Part shown: positions 10,509 through 21,961 of the stretch, one piece after another
Layout of the letters: every line of letters begins with the position of its first letter
Numbering within the stretch: the first letter of the stretch is position 1
Source: Heligmosomoides polygyrus polygyrus
Taxonomy: Eukaryota; Nematoda; Chromadorea; Rhabditida; Heligmosomidae
Reading direction: 5' to 3'
Length of the DNA stretch: 64,000 bases
NCBI GenBank assembly: GCA_947396885.1
Contig: OX377202.1
Location: 15,624,001-15,688,000, forward strand
Position numbers and translations under genes: made by a program
Notes under the pieces: generated by a model
Database searches by the model: none
Seen by the model: the letters and a program-made list of their open reading frames with translations, nothing else
What the model was told of the DNA's origin: nothing

Positions 10509-11867
10509 TACAGTACCGGACGCGTCTTTTGAATAGACGCCGAAAGAACCGCACTTTTGCGGTTTTGCGTCTTTTTGCTATAACTCACCCAAAGGTCATC
10601 CATTTGAAAAACCAAGAATATATTTGAGCTCAGGAGGTCGAGCTCTATCGTTTGGTATATACATTTCATATGAAAGATCAAAAATGGCCAAAATTGAAAA
10701 CTTGCGCTCCATTGAGAAGGCCGGCCGCGGACGAGTTGTCGGCCGCAAGGCGTCAAAAACCGTTGCATGGTCACAATTCCTCTAATATGAGGTTTTTTGA
10801 GAAAAGGTTGGTACCGTTCGATTCGTCTCCTCGAGATCTACACAAACATATATACAGCTTCGCCAAACTACATCATTTTCGCAGGGGGTGGTCAAAAATG
10901 TCTGGAGCTGACTTTTTGCTGTTGGAGAAGCTTATATTCCTAAATATAATATGGGATCGAACCTATCAATCGAGGGGGGGGGACAGTTTGTAGAGTGAGC
11001 ATTTAGGGAGCTTTACGAGAAATTCTCAGCTGCCCTACTCACGAATTGCTGTACTCTGTTCCGGCGAGACTTAGGAGTGCGCCGGGAGCAATGCATATAG
11101 AATCGAACCTATCAATCGAGTGGGGCAACCGCTCGCAGATTGCACGCGCGGGCGTCTTCAGAGCGTAGTAACTCTGTCAAATTCGAATCGTTTCGGCTGC
11201 AACTCCTGGATCTTGTAGACAGTAGAACGGTTTAGTAGTACGCTGAAGTAGAGCGAGGTAGCTTAGGAAGAGGCAATGTTACAGGGGTGCGAATATGAAG
11301 GTGAGGCTTGTGTGACGTATTTTTTCCGATTTCGGTGGACCACTGCTGGAAGACGCGGCAAGCTAAAAACCTCAAAACGCGTATGCGAACAGGCCGTTTA
11401 GGATACTTTACGATTACATGCTCAGAGCACCTCAGCTGCCTAAACTGCCTTAGCTTCAGCTGCCAGTTTGAAGCGGCAGAAGATAGCAGTTAGAGTTTCT
11501 TGCGCTCTTACTCGGCCAGAAGTGAGTTTTCCACACTCGCAATGGTACCGCTCTGTTCACCATGAAAAGCGCTATCGAATGGTTCCAATTTCGACCGATT
11601 TCGTGAACATCGATTTTTTGACGGTTTTCCATCGAGGACGAGGCCGTTCGAGACGCGGCAGGCGGACGGTGACGTCATCAAAAACCGATATCTTCAAATT
11701 GTGCCATGCTTGACACCATTCGATAGAGCTTCTCATGCTGAATTGAAGGGTGTTATCAAGAGCAGACAGAACTGTAATCTGGGCGGGTAAGAGCGAGGAA
11801 AACATCGACCGTTGTTGTGCTAAACTGCACGCGCGGGCGTGTTCGGAGCGTGATAACTCTGTCAGCT

Positions 11868-12067
11868 NNNNNNNNNNNNNNNNNNNNNNNNNNNNNNNNN
11901 NNNNNNNNNNNNNNNNNNNNNNNNNNNNNNNNNNNNNNNNNNNNNNNNNNNNNNNNNNNNNNNNNNNNNNNNNNNNNNNNNNNNNNNNNNNNNNNNNNNN
12001 NNNNNNNNNNNNNNNNNNNNNNNNNNNNNNNNNNNNNNNNNNNNNNNNNNNNNNNNNNNNNNNNNNN
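11868..12067. other. Assembly gap, 200 N, at the E1 centre
   Basis: The gap begins directly where the paired part of the left arm stops. The 220 bp after it (12068-12287) have no mirror partner in the sequence given. The loop or symmetry point of the palindrome is therefore unresolved and the true length is unknown. Confidence 0.95.
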
Positions 12068-12287
12068 GCTGTTTTGATCGTCCGCGAGTTTGCATGCCGT
12101 TATCTCGCCTAGTGTACCCGCAGCGGTCGACCGAAATCTGAAAAAGTCGTGTCACACAAGCCTCACCTGCATCTTCGCAGAGCTGTAACTTGGTCTAGTC
12201 ATAAGCTACATTGCTTTGTTTCAGCGTGCTACTATACCATATTACTGCCTACGGAATCCACACGTTCCAGCCAGAAAGATTTGAAGC

Positions 12288-14913
12288 TGACAGAGTTATC
12301 ACGCTCCGAACACGCCCGCGCGTGCAGTTTAGCACAACAACGGTCGATGTTTTCCTCGCTCTTACCCGCCCAGATTACAGTTCTGTCTGCTCTTGATAAC
12401 ACCCTTCAATTCAGCATGAGAAGCTCTATCGAATGGTGTCAAGCATGGCACAATTTGAAGATATCGGTTTTTGATGACGTCACCGTCCGCCTGCCGCGTC
12501 TCGAACGGCCTCGTCCTCGATGGAAAACCGTCAAAAAATCGATGTTCACGAAATCGGTCGAAATTGGAACCATTCGATAGCGCTTTTCATGGTGAACAGA
12601 GCGGTACCATTGCGAGTGTGGAAAACTCACTTCTGGCCGAGTAAGAGCGCAAGAAACTCTAACTGCTATCTTCTGCCGCTTCAAACTGGCAGCTGAAGCT
12701 AAGGCAGTTTAGGCAGCTGAGGTGCTCTGAGCATGTAATCGTAAAGTATCCTAAACGGCCTGTTCGCATACGCGTTTTGAGGTTTTTAGCTTGCCGCGTC
12801 TTCCCGCAGTGGTCCACCGAAATCGGAAAAAATACGTCACACAAGCCTCACCTTCATATTCGCACCCCTGTAACATTGCCTCTTCCTAAGCTACCTCGCT
12901 CTACTTCAGCGTACTACTAAACCGTTCTACTGTCTACAAGATCCAGGAGTTGCAGCCGAAACGATTCGAATTTGACAGAGTTACTACGCTCTGAAGACGC
13001 CCGCGCGTGCAATCTGCGAGCGGTTGCCCCACTCGATTGATAGGTTCGATTCTATATGCATTGCTCCCGGCGCACTCCTAAGTCTCGCCGGAACAGAGTA
13101 CAGCAATTCGTGAGTAGGGCAGCTGAGAATTTCTCGTAAAGCTCCCTAAATGCTCACTCTACAAACTGTCCCCCCCCCCTCGATTGATAGGTTCGATCCC
13201 ATATTATATTTAGGAATATAAGCTTCTCCAACAGCAAAAAGTCAGCTCCAGACATTTTTGACCACCCACTGCGAAAATGATGTAGTTTGGCGAAGCTGTA
13301 TATATGGTTGTGTAGATCTCGAGGAGACGAATCGAACGGTACCAACCTTTTCTCAAAAAACCTCATATTAGAGGAATTGTGACCATGCAACGGTTTTTGA
13401 CGCCTTGCGGCCGACAACTCGTCCGCGGCCGGCCTTCTCAATGGAGCGCAAGTTTTCAATTTTGGCCATTTTTGATCTTTCATATGAAATGTATATACCA
13501 AACGATAGAGCTCGACCTCCTGAGCTCAAATATATTCTTGGTTTTTCAAATGGATGACCTTTGGGTGAGTTATAGCAAAAAGACGCAAAAACCGCAAAAG
13601 TGCGGTTTTTTCGGCGTCTATTCAAAAGACGCGTCCGGTACTGTACGTATTTTAAAGTCGTCAGCTCGCCGCAATTTCTCCCAGTGGTCCAAGGAAATCG
13701 GAAAAAAATGCTTCACACAATCCTCACCTGCATTTTCGCACCCCTATAACATTGTCCCTTCCTAAGCTAAACCATTCTACTTTGGCGTACGAAAAGAACG
13801 TTCGACTGCCTACAAAACCTACAAGCTGCAGCCTGAAAGGTTACAACTCGACAGAGCTATTGCGCTCCGAAAACGCCCATGCGTGCAATTTGCGAGCGGT
13901 TGCCCCACCTCGATTGAAAGGTTCGATTCTGTATGCATTGTTCACGGCGCACACCAAAGTTTCGCTGAAAACCCCTGTAGCAATTCCTGAGTAGGGCGGC
14001 AAAAATTTCTGATAAAACTCTCCAAACGCTCAGTCAACAAGCTGTCCCCCCCCCCCCCCTTCGATTGAAAGGTTCGATTCTGTATGCATTTTTCATGGCG
14101 CACTCCAAAGGCTCGCTGGACAGCCTTGGAGCAATTTCTGAATAGGGCGGCAAGCAAGAAATTTCTGATAAAACTGCCCATACGATCAGTCTACAAGCCT
14201 TCCCCCCCCCACCCGACTGAAAGGTTCGATTCTGTATGCATTTTTCAAGGCGCACTCCAAAGGCTCGCTGGAAACCCCTGGAGCAATTTCTGAGTAGGGT
14301 GGCAAAAAATTTCTGGTAAAACTCCCCAAACGCTCTGTCTACAAGCTGTCGCCCCCCCCCCTTCGATTGAAAGGTTCGATTCTGTATGCATTGTTCACGG
14401 CGCACACCAAAGTTTCGCTGGAAGAGAATGGAGCTAATCCTGAGTGGGGTGGCGAAGAATTTCTGATAACATTCTCCAAACGGCTCGAAATAGTCTTGAA
14501 AACGTCGCAGTTCCCAGTGAGAGAAGATAGAAGCGCAGGGGACATGAGCTCGCCCACTCGATTGATAGGTTAGGTTCTGTGTGCTTTGTGCACGGCGCAC
14601 TCTCGGGGCATTCATGGCATGACAGAGCACTGGCGACGTACACCATCTTTGAGATACTCCGAAAGCACGCATATCCTGGGAAATAAGCTGCTCTAATAGC
14701 CCGTCCAGTCAATTTTGGACCACCCACGGCGAAAGTACGGGTGTTCCGGTCAAGTTTTACACATGTTTGTGTAGACCTCAAAGAGGCGAGTCGAATGGTA
14801 CCAACCCTTGTTCAAGAAACCTAAAACTGAAGGAGTTATGAGCGTGCGACGCTTTGCGACGCTATGTTGGCGTTTTTTCGCCCACTTTTGACCGTGCGGC
14901 GCGAGCGGTATTG
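12288..14913 (-). repeat. E1 right arm
   Basis: An inverted copy of the left arm. The match starts at 12288 with the complement of the left-arm sequence ending GTCAGCT at 11867 and continues to the terminal GGTATTG. It holds the inverted 142-bp array (13900-14575) with C-runs of up to 12. It lacks the 1.73-kb segment present on the left. Confidence 0.85.
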
Positions 14914-14935
14914 TATACGACCTCTTCTAGTGCTG

Positions 14936-15340
14936 GTATCAGCAAATTAGAAGAAATTACTTGCGTTGGCACCAATTCTACCAGTAAGTATTTTGAGCAT
15001 TATAATTATATCGATATTTTATCTTTTGTTTTATAGGGAGGGGCAAGCCCAATTGCTTTGTTTTTTCCGCGCCGTCTGAAATTGGAATCTGTCCTAGGAC
15101 CAAAGGATCTCATTAGCAGCTTACGAGTGAAACTGTTTTGCACGCTTTCTGGGAAATCAATATCTTTCTTTTTAGTTGGATTAATGACCGTGGTGTCACC
15201 TTCAATTATAGGGCGCACGTAGACAATGAGCTGATAAGTACTTGGGGATCACGTGTTCTCACGATCCTGAATAAGTTTCATATGCGAAACATGGCTTTAC
15301 GAAACATGGCACATGCAGTAATTCCTAATATGTAGTTAAA
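14936..15340 (-). pseudogene. CR1-like RT C-terminal fragment
   Basis: On the minus strand NLFRIVRTRDPQ (about 15245-15285) and, in another frame, VRPIIEGDTTVINPTKKKDI and ESVQNSFTRKLL (about 15115-15218) match the same blocks of the LINE at 61405-62298. A frameshift separates them. It is only a relic of the RT connection region and lies just outside E1. Confidence 0.7.
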
Positions 15341-15805
15341 TCTCATGCACTGTGTTCGATTCATTATCACAAAGCTGATCTGTTGATGAATTTCAACACA
15401 TTTGAGAAACATTTGTTTATCAGGTTTATATCTTCTTCCTGTACCAATTGGCTTCTTATATTTCGCCTATATAAAAGGAGCTCGGTAAGGCCATTCCTAG
15501 TGACTGTTATATGTATTTTGTAAATTTCTTTGGTTAGAAATAAATGTAAAAATACCCAGGCCTAAGAAATTGTAAAATTGTAAATTAGACTCCCACTTGC
15601 CTCTTTGTTTGCCTCGGAGCTAAAGCAGCGTTCTCCAGTAAGTACATCTTCGAAAAACAAAAGTTATCTTTAGAACAGATCCTTAGAACACAACTTTTAT
15701 TTTTGATATGCTACAATACCTTCCTTTTGATAATTTTGTCAAAATGATTTTTATTAGTTATTAATTATATTAATATTAATATTATTAAATATTATTATTT
15801 AATCC
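15341..15805. other. AT-rich spacer
   Basis: Strongly AT-rich, with TTAATATTAATATT runs near 15765-15800. No coding signal seen. Confidence 0.5.
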
Positions 15806-15809
15806 TTTT

Positions 15810-16270
15810 ATAGAACAGTCGTCCGCCCAGTAGCGACGTACGGTGCTGAGTGCTGGCCCGTGACGAAGGAAATTGAAAGCTGCCTCAGTGTAATGGAGAC
15901 GAAGATGTTAAGGTGGACGGCCGGAGTAACACGATTGGACCGCGTTCGCAATGACACCATACGACAGAGGTTCGGTGTCGTTCCGATAGCCGACAAGTTG
16001 CGCGAAGCTCGTCTACGATGGTATGGCCACGTCCTTCGCGCTAACGACGACACTGTCTGTAAGATTGGCCTGAATCTTGAAGTCCCTGGAAAACGGCCCA
16101 GAGGATGCCCAAAGCAACGTTGGCTAGACACGTTGCACTTGGACTTAAAGATAGCTGGTGTGCATCCCGATCAAGCATTTGATCATGATAAATGGCGTCA
16201 CCACACCAGAAGAGCGGACCCCGCCACCAAGCGGGACAAACGCTACTGAAAATGATGATGATGATTATTT
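15810..16270 (+). pseudogene. RTE-type LINE C-terminal fragment
   Basis: The frame from about 15813 to the TGA at 16247-16249 reads RTVVRPVATYGAECWP, RWTAGVTRLDRVRND, LRWYGHVLR and KRPRGCPKQRW. It is close to the last 140 residues of the minus-strand LINE at 45801-48778. Only the end of the protein is present, so this is a 5'-truncated copy. It stops before a short ATGATGATG tail at about 16252-16266. The family differs from the RTE copy at 2520-5590. Confidence 0.8.
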
Positions 16271-17353
16271 AATCCTTGATTTTGTAAGTACAGTTCACGG
16301 TAAGTTGAAATGTAACAGATCTTCTAGACACTGAAAATTCCTCTCTGGATGGTCGAACGTGTAGCACCAAAATGAGTTATCAACGTTGCTATAAATCGCG
16401 TGAATACGACACCATCACACCCTCAAGATTCACAAATAAGTATCAAAGCTCTGCTACTTTCACCTTTAAACCTTGTTATGCTCGCTAAAGTGGAATTCAT
16501 AGTCAGAGGAATATTTCTAGGCGTATACTGGACAATGGCTGCCTAAGGCTCTTGTCGAGCAAACCGTATTTGGATACTCGATAAGCAGCCAAGGAAGGAA
16601 GGAGGCGCAGCCAGACTCACCGACACGGTTACTCTGTGTAAACTTTTTCTTGAAATTGCTTTAATAGAAATAATAAACTTACAGATTCCAAGTGCTAGAG
16701 CACATACGACGAGATTCAGCACTATTCTCCACTTTGGCGAAGTCGGACTGAACCACAGACATGTAAAGTGCATAAGCTGCAGCAAAATAGAAAATTACTA
16801 CAATATTCAACGACGAACATAGGCTGTAAATTCGAAATGCTCTACAGGCTCTTTTGGTTGGGCCCATGGTTGGAGCTAGGTTTTGACAACGGGTCAGAAA
16901 AACTCGGTTAAAGAAACCCAGCTGATGCAGACTCACCCAACTCAGTTTGTCAACATATGTGATTAACATGTCCTTTTCATTGTCGCTTTCGTTGCTGATC
17001 ACCAGACGAGTCTCATACTTCTCTTCGCTCGCCGCTCTGAAGCAGATCCATCTGTTTGTTTTTCTTTAGAAACCAATTATAAAGCCTAAAGTGGCTAAAG
17101 TGTTGATGATCACCATGTGTGGTTGCTAAAGAAAGCTGCAGGAAATCATTTGTAAAAGGTAGCTGGGTCACACATGCTAGATTTCTTTTCGACACTCCAA
17201 GCGTCCATTAAAGGTTCCTTGTCCAACTTCTATCACACCCTGGGCAGGCAGCTGTCCGAGGCCACAAGGTAGGCACACTTAACAAATTTTCGAATTATGA
17301 AGTAGTAGAATCTCTGCCTTCCTCTTATCAATAGTACATATATCCTTCGTCCT
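16271..17353. other. Unassigned stretch with a possible minus-strand exon
   Basis: The minus-strand frame 16679-17002 contains one hydrophobic segment (SLNIVVIFYFAAAYALYM). It ends at a good donor-like GTAAGT (complement near 16677-16682), and an acceptor-like TTTTGCTGCAG (complement near 16782) lies inside it. Neither splicing pattern gives a recognised product. The rest shows nothing supportable. Confidence 0.25.
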
Positions 17354-17368
17354 CTTCTCGCTGAATTA

Positions 17369-17659
17369 AAGGATAAAAAAGGATAAAGGACGGCGTTACT
17401 CAATCCCTTCTGGGATGCGCCAGCGCATTCTACTTCTACGGGATGTTGTGGAGGCGACATGAATGCGTATTTGGCCATACAATGACTTGTGGTGGCCAGC
17501 CGATGAACAAGTCAGCGCTTTATCCTTCCCAGACACGTCTGGTACCAAATCACCGACCCCTGAGGGATGGAAGGCTTGGTTGGCTTGGGCGGGAAATCCG
17601 AACCAGGAACCTGGTATCGGGTGCACAGTCGCGCCTCCTCCGACTGCGCCACATGCGCC
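17369..17659 (-). mobile_element. tRNA-derived SINE (family 1), full length
   Basis: A 291-bp copy flanked by a perfect 15-bp target duplication, CTTCTCGCTGAATTA (17354-17368 and 17660-17674). On the minus strand it starts with a tRNA-like head, continues through a CACCCGATACCAGGTTCC body and ends in a (CTTTATC)-type tail. Exact target duplications of this length indicate target-primed insertion. Open frames across it are chance. Confidence 0.85.
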
Positions 17660-17674
17660 CTTCTCGCTGAATTA

Positions 17675-18000
17675 CGAATCTAAAACAGACATACAATTTC
17701 AAGAAGGCAACAGCTTGAGCTAAGAGTGCCTCAGAGTTTCCTAGCAGAGTCTTCACTGAATTCTACGGTAATCCCCGAGTTGTGGAACTAGCTATGAAAT
17801 TTGAAGTGCTGTGCAGATGGATGTGAAGAAAGAGCTTGAATCGTTCGTAATATTTGCATTTCAATCCCATTGCAGATGCTCAACTTGCATTCTTTGTCGA
17901 ATGCAGAAACAGCAAATGCGCATTATTTACAGCCATGCTGAATTTCCATATTTTTTATTGAAATCAGGAGCAAAGAACTACAGCTCCTTGCCGTTATAAG
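17675..18000. other. Spacer, no gene seen
   Basis: A 62-codon frame at 17811-17999 has no recognisable features. Confidence 0.4.
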
Positions 18001-18560
18001 CCTCGGGATAAGACGCGACTCTCGATATTACGTAGATTCTCTCTGGCCCTCTTCTAGCTTACCCTTACTCCAATACAAATCAACTCCGCGTCGGATACGG
18101 GGGACGGTCAGGAGGTACACCCCATCTGCCTGAGGGCGTGCGATCTTCCTGTCATCCTCCTTGCTCAGCCACCCCAACCCCTAGGCTCTTCAAGAGTCTG
18201 ACGGCTGCCTTACGAAACCTTTGACACGCAAAGCAAAAGTTTACGGTCCGCAGAACAGCGGTATACCTCGCCCCCAGCAAACGGCTGGTGTACCTCCTGT
18301 CGCGCTGCTGTCGGATACAATGCTACTCTTGTTATAGCGCGGTTTTGGAACCCTGCGTTCAAAGTGGCTCCCGTTATAGGGCGACTCGGGCTCAGTTCCG
18401 GTCCCACACAGAAAATGAAGAGGAGCAAGATGCGGACCGCGTCTGCGATCAGACCTATCCTTGACCCTTTTGCAGTGCGACCAGCACCTGTGTGGCGATG
18501 AATTGGATGCATGTAGACGATTTTCATGCGTGCGTGGCCCACAAAAGTATCCATAGTCAG
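18001..18560. other. GC-rich island of unknown nature
   Basis: This stretch is clearly richer in GC than its AT-rich surroundings. On the minus strand a 117-codon frame (18210-18563) is open but low in recognisable features. It could be a fragment of a retroelement 5' region or of another repeat. It has no second copy in this window and I do not recognise it. Confidence 0.35.
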
Positions 18561-18684
18561 CATATGTCGAGCACAGTATGAGACTCCCGGTCGTCGTTAG
18601 AAGTTGGCGTAAATTGGAGGGTTTCCTCTATCAGAAACGACAGAAGGTGTGGACTAAAACTCAAATTATTCAAAACAATATCCT

Positions 18685-18830
18685 ACACATTTGTTCTAGG
18701 CCTGGAGCAGTTGGTATAGAGAATATATGCTGTCACATGATGTTTTGCTGCGATCAGAACTCTCGCGCCATGTAGGACTTGTTCCTGCACCCTACCCTTG
18801 CCGGGCGGTATTACAGCAGCAGCGCTGTTT
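18685..18830 (+). repeat. tRNA-like SINE (family 2) relic
   Basis: The order GGCCTGGAGCAGTTGGTA, ATATATGCTGTCACATGATG, TTTTGCTGCGATCAGAACTC, TCGCGCCA matches the complement of the body plus tRNA 3' end of the units at 62889-63636. The tRNA-like part after 18773 is strongly diverged. Confidence 0.6.
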
Positions 18831-21165
18831 GATTACAGGCAGCGTTCCGATATCGTGGAAGAGAGCTGAGAGGTCGCTGCAACGAGGATATGGTGGAGGT
18901 GGTGCGATTTAACAGCGCAAAGCTGCACGAATGCACTTTCAATAATTATATGGCCATTGTGGTGCGATTGGTGCTTGAAAAAAATATTTATTCCTCCATT
19001 TTTTGCTAAAAAAAGTATGCATTTAAGTGCATATTTGAGGGATGCCTCTATCAGTGAAGCATAACCTTGTGAGAAGGAAAGTTTGCAGCATTTTCAAGCA
19101 CTTAAAGACGACAGACGCCAAGTGACTGAATAAAAAAGGGACAGCTGCTGCTGCGGTTCGATGACATCTTCCACAGAAACCTTTATCACACGAGTCGGGG
19201 AATCGAGCCTTCTTCAGATTGCGAAGACCGCATCAAGCACATACAGGCATCCATTTAACATCAGTCAATACTGTCCCCATTTCTTCATTTCTTCAGCAAT
19301 CTACTGCGGGGATTCATTACTTCCGTTGCCCTAGCTTATGAATTTTCATTTCTTAGATGTTCAACTTATGGCGTGGTGTCTTGAAAGAATGACAGCGGCT
19401 CAAGAACTATACTCCGGTTGGGAGGCCGCCTGATGGCCAGTCCGCCGCAGAGACGATGAGCAAGAATCTGTGCTAGGACGTTTTCAGGAAATTTCACATG
19501 GAACTGGAGCGCCGTGGTCAGTGTGGTACATAGAACTCTCAAATAGCGAAAGATTTCGGTTAAAGAGGAAGGAATGATTACGAACTCGGAAACGACTGCA
19601 GGAAAATCTAGAATAGAAGCTGACTTTATAAAGTGCAAAGGTAGAGATGAGCTCAAACAACCTGCTCGAAAATTGCCCGAAATTTTTTTTACCGATTTTT
19701 TCTACTAATCGAAAACTGTAATTCGCCGCTGTTCGAGCATTGTTCAGATCGACCATCGATAGCATACATTGCTGGTAACATTGCTCGAAAAGGAATTTCA
19801 TGCGCAAGCACTGTTCTATCATTGCTCGAATCCGCATACCGATTTATCCGCTTGTTTGATTTCTTAGAATTTCAAGTTCCTTTTTTCCAAAATTCGCTTC
19901 ACTGCTCGAACTTAAAAAACGATTTTCTTGGCTCGCTCGTTCTTTGAGGAACTAGACAAAAAGCTTAACTCTAGCCAAAGGATGCATGCTGTGTGCCTGA
20001 GAGAATCGTATTGGAAATGGAAGAAAGCCAGAGAGATTCCAAGAAGTGTCGATTCTACAGCAGTGTGAAATACATGAAAGGCAAGGTGCCGAAAAGGTGT
20101 TGTGGAAGCTCGCAAGGAGAAGGAGAACAGGACCTTACTCACTACTTTCCAGGAAAGTATGCGAAACGGCCACGAAGAAGATAAGAAATTGATATTATTT
20201 AGGTTTTTTATAGGGTTTCCCTAAAGTACTAATGGAGGTTTTGCTTACAACTATGTAACAACTAACAGCCTAATATTAAAACGCATAAATAGCAACGGCA
20301 TAGACACTAGCAACACTATATTCGACAAGATTCGAAGTGGCCCTCTCAGGCGTGAATGCAGAGGTACAAACGCTGATAGAAGTTTTTGACGATGTACTGC
20401 AAGTCGTCTGGAGACAGTCGGTTTCACTGAGGTTCCTTCAGAGCTTCCAGGCTATGGTGGCGCTTAGCACAGATCCTGTCGTCCAAAACTAACCACACCG
20501 TTTGGTTTGCCGGACTCAGATCCGGGAGTGGCCATCGCAGACGAGGTGAAGTTTGGAAAATTGGCGTTGCTCGTTCCGTTCTTTGTTTTTCAGGTCCTAT
20601 TCTGTTTTCTTCAACCCGCTCTGTGAGTGTCAAGTCAATTTGTTACATAGTTTTTAGTTCTGTGCCCCCCCCCGGACTTGGAACAGAAGCAATATAGCTA
20701 TGGTGTGAGTTCTATTGAATGAAGGAAAAATTGTGAATAGCTCTATATGCTTCGGCAGAGTTGTATTCTGAAATGCCTGGTGTTCGTTTATATTATTTGG
20801 TGTTCCAAAGACGCATGTCAAAAAACTTCTATGTGAGGAGATTAGAAACTGGAGTAAGGATCAAATGGAGTCAGGCTGGTGTGAGTGATAGTCGCCAACG
20901 CTTATAACATGGTACGACCATCCCTTACCTTCGAACCAGCCTACTATTTGACCGCATAACTTTCCGAAGTGTCGCGGAGATGCTCCAACTCTTCGATGAC
21001 GTCGGCAAGCAAGGGTCATCATCAGTAGACATACTTTGTAAACAATAAGTACAAATGTAGCGACGTCTGAATGTAAGGATGCACTCTCGATTACACAATG
21101 GTCTTCGAAGAGCCAGTATATAAGAAGACGCAAGAAGGCGCTGTTGAATTAATAGGGTGTGATCT
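18831..21165. other. Intergenic or intronic DNA without supported genes
   Basis: Contains several ATTGCTCGAA-like motifs near 19660-19830 and a C-run at 20668-20676. The frame at 19993-20184 (MEESQRDSKKCRFYSS, basic end) and the minus frame at 20861-21133 lack convincing splice sites or known motifs. Confidence 0.35.
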
Positions 21166-21167
21166 TA

Positions 21168-21959
21168 CCGAACGTCAAATTGGACACTCTTTTCAAAACG
21201 AACTCTTCCAAATTGAATCGAGCTTCTTGCAGGTTAAACTATAGACTCACAAAGATGGTCAGAGTAATTTGTTCATCTAGAAAAATGAGGTATAACTTTC
21301 TTTGAAATTTTTTAGTTCTGCTGCTCGGATGAGAATAATAATTTTATAAAATTTTTATTTTTTTTTTTGAGAAAAAAGTTGATATTGTTTAAAGACGCAA
21401 CAAGCTATCAATAATTTACAGCAATGAAAGCCAGATCGTGCTATGCAGTCGAAAAGCGTGTAGCAATTTTTATCCGATCGATAGCGTAAATCCTGCCGTA
21501 AAGCATCAAAGTGAGGATATGCGTGTTCTTTACAATTGTTTTTGTTACACCGTTTTAAGGTACGAACTCCACGCAAACAAAAATTTTGCTATTAATTGAG
21601 CGGTTATTTGAATAAAAACTGAAGACGACGAGGGCACGACGCAATTTCTTTTTTATGGTAGCATCAAAAAATGGCAGCTTTAATGCTTTAAAAACTTTAT
21701 CCATTCGCTCTTCTTAGGGAACAAAATTTTATAAAGTTCTAAACAATGGGTTTAAACAATGTGTTTACTTATTGAGCAGGTGAGATTAAGCTTAAAAAGA
21801 AATTCATAAAAATTGTCATTGACCAAAAAACTACTCTAGCCGTGTTTGAGACCCTCAAGTTTAGCAAGGAAGGAGCTCGTTTTGATTTTGAAGATGTTCG
21901 GAGTGATTGCAGAAGCATTATACTTGTTTAGAAGAGTGTCCAATTTGTCGTGAAAATGG
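21168..21959. mobile_element. TA-flanked MITE, GTCAAATTGGACAC family (copy A)
   Basis: A 792-bp element between TA at 21166-21167 and TA at 21960-21961. Left end CCGAACGTCAAATTGGACAC, right end the complement of CCATTTTCACGACAAATTGG. No coding frame. Other copies are at 33789-35680, 50328-51120 and 58272-58795. TA duplication suggests a Tc1/mariner-type enzyme in trans. Confidence 0.7.
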
Positions 21960-21961
21960 TA

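Larger units (their letters stand above)
7536..11867 (+). repeat. E1 left arm
   Basis: It carries in order a terminal module with a hairpin-forming GGGCGAAAAAACGCC (about 7563-7577), a GGTACCATTCGACTCG block (near 7647), the 142-bp tandem array, about 685-bp units beginning near 8534, 9222, 11137 and 11822, and an internal second copy of the GGTACC...TCGA block near 10808-10850. The reading frames here recur in mirror image in the right arm and show no coding character beyond that symmetry. Confidence 0.8.
7536..14913. mobile_element. Giant foldback element E1
   Basis: A 7.4-kb inverted-repeat element. It begins CAATACCGCTCGCGCCGCAC at 7536 and ends with the exact complement at 14913, between TA at 7534-7535 and TA at 14914-14915. 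The right arm (12288-14913, 2626 bp) pairs with the left arm (7536-11867) once an extra left-arm segment (8781-10510) is set aside. Over the outer 350 bp the arms differ at only about three positions, and a central 61-codon frame differs by one residue. Internal modules include 142-bp tandem units and a roughly 685-bp unit. No transposase frame is present, so it would have to be mobilised in trans. Its termini match those of E2 (53426-60438). Confidence 0.85.

Noticed and set aside
11750..12155. Long frames across the N run
   Set aside because: They consist mainly of unknown bases in an assembly gap.
7534..14915. Reading E1 as a simple mis-join of one contig to its own complement
   Set aside because: The arms differ by point changes and by a 1.73-kb segment, and both ends meet unrelated flanks with TA. 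An artefact would give identical arms, though long reads are still needed to exclude it fully.
19993..20184. 63-codon basic frame ending RPRRR
   Set aside because: No acceptor, donor, ATG or known motif; the nominal start is GTG.
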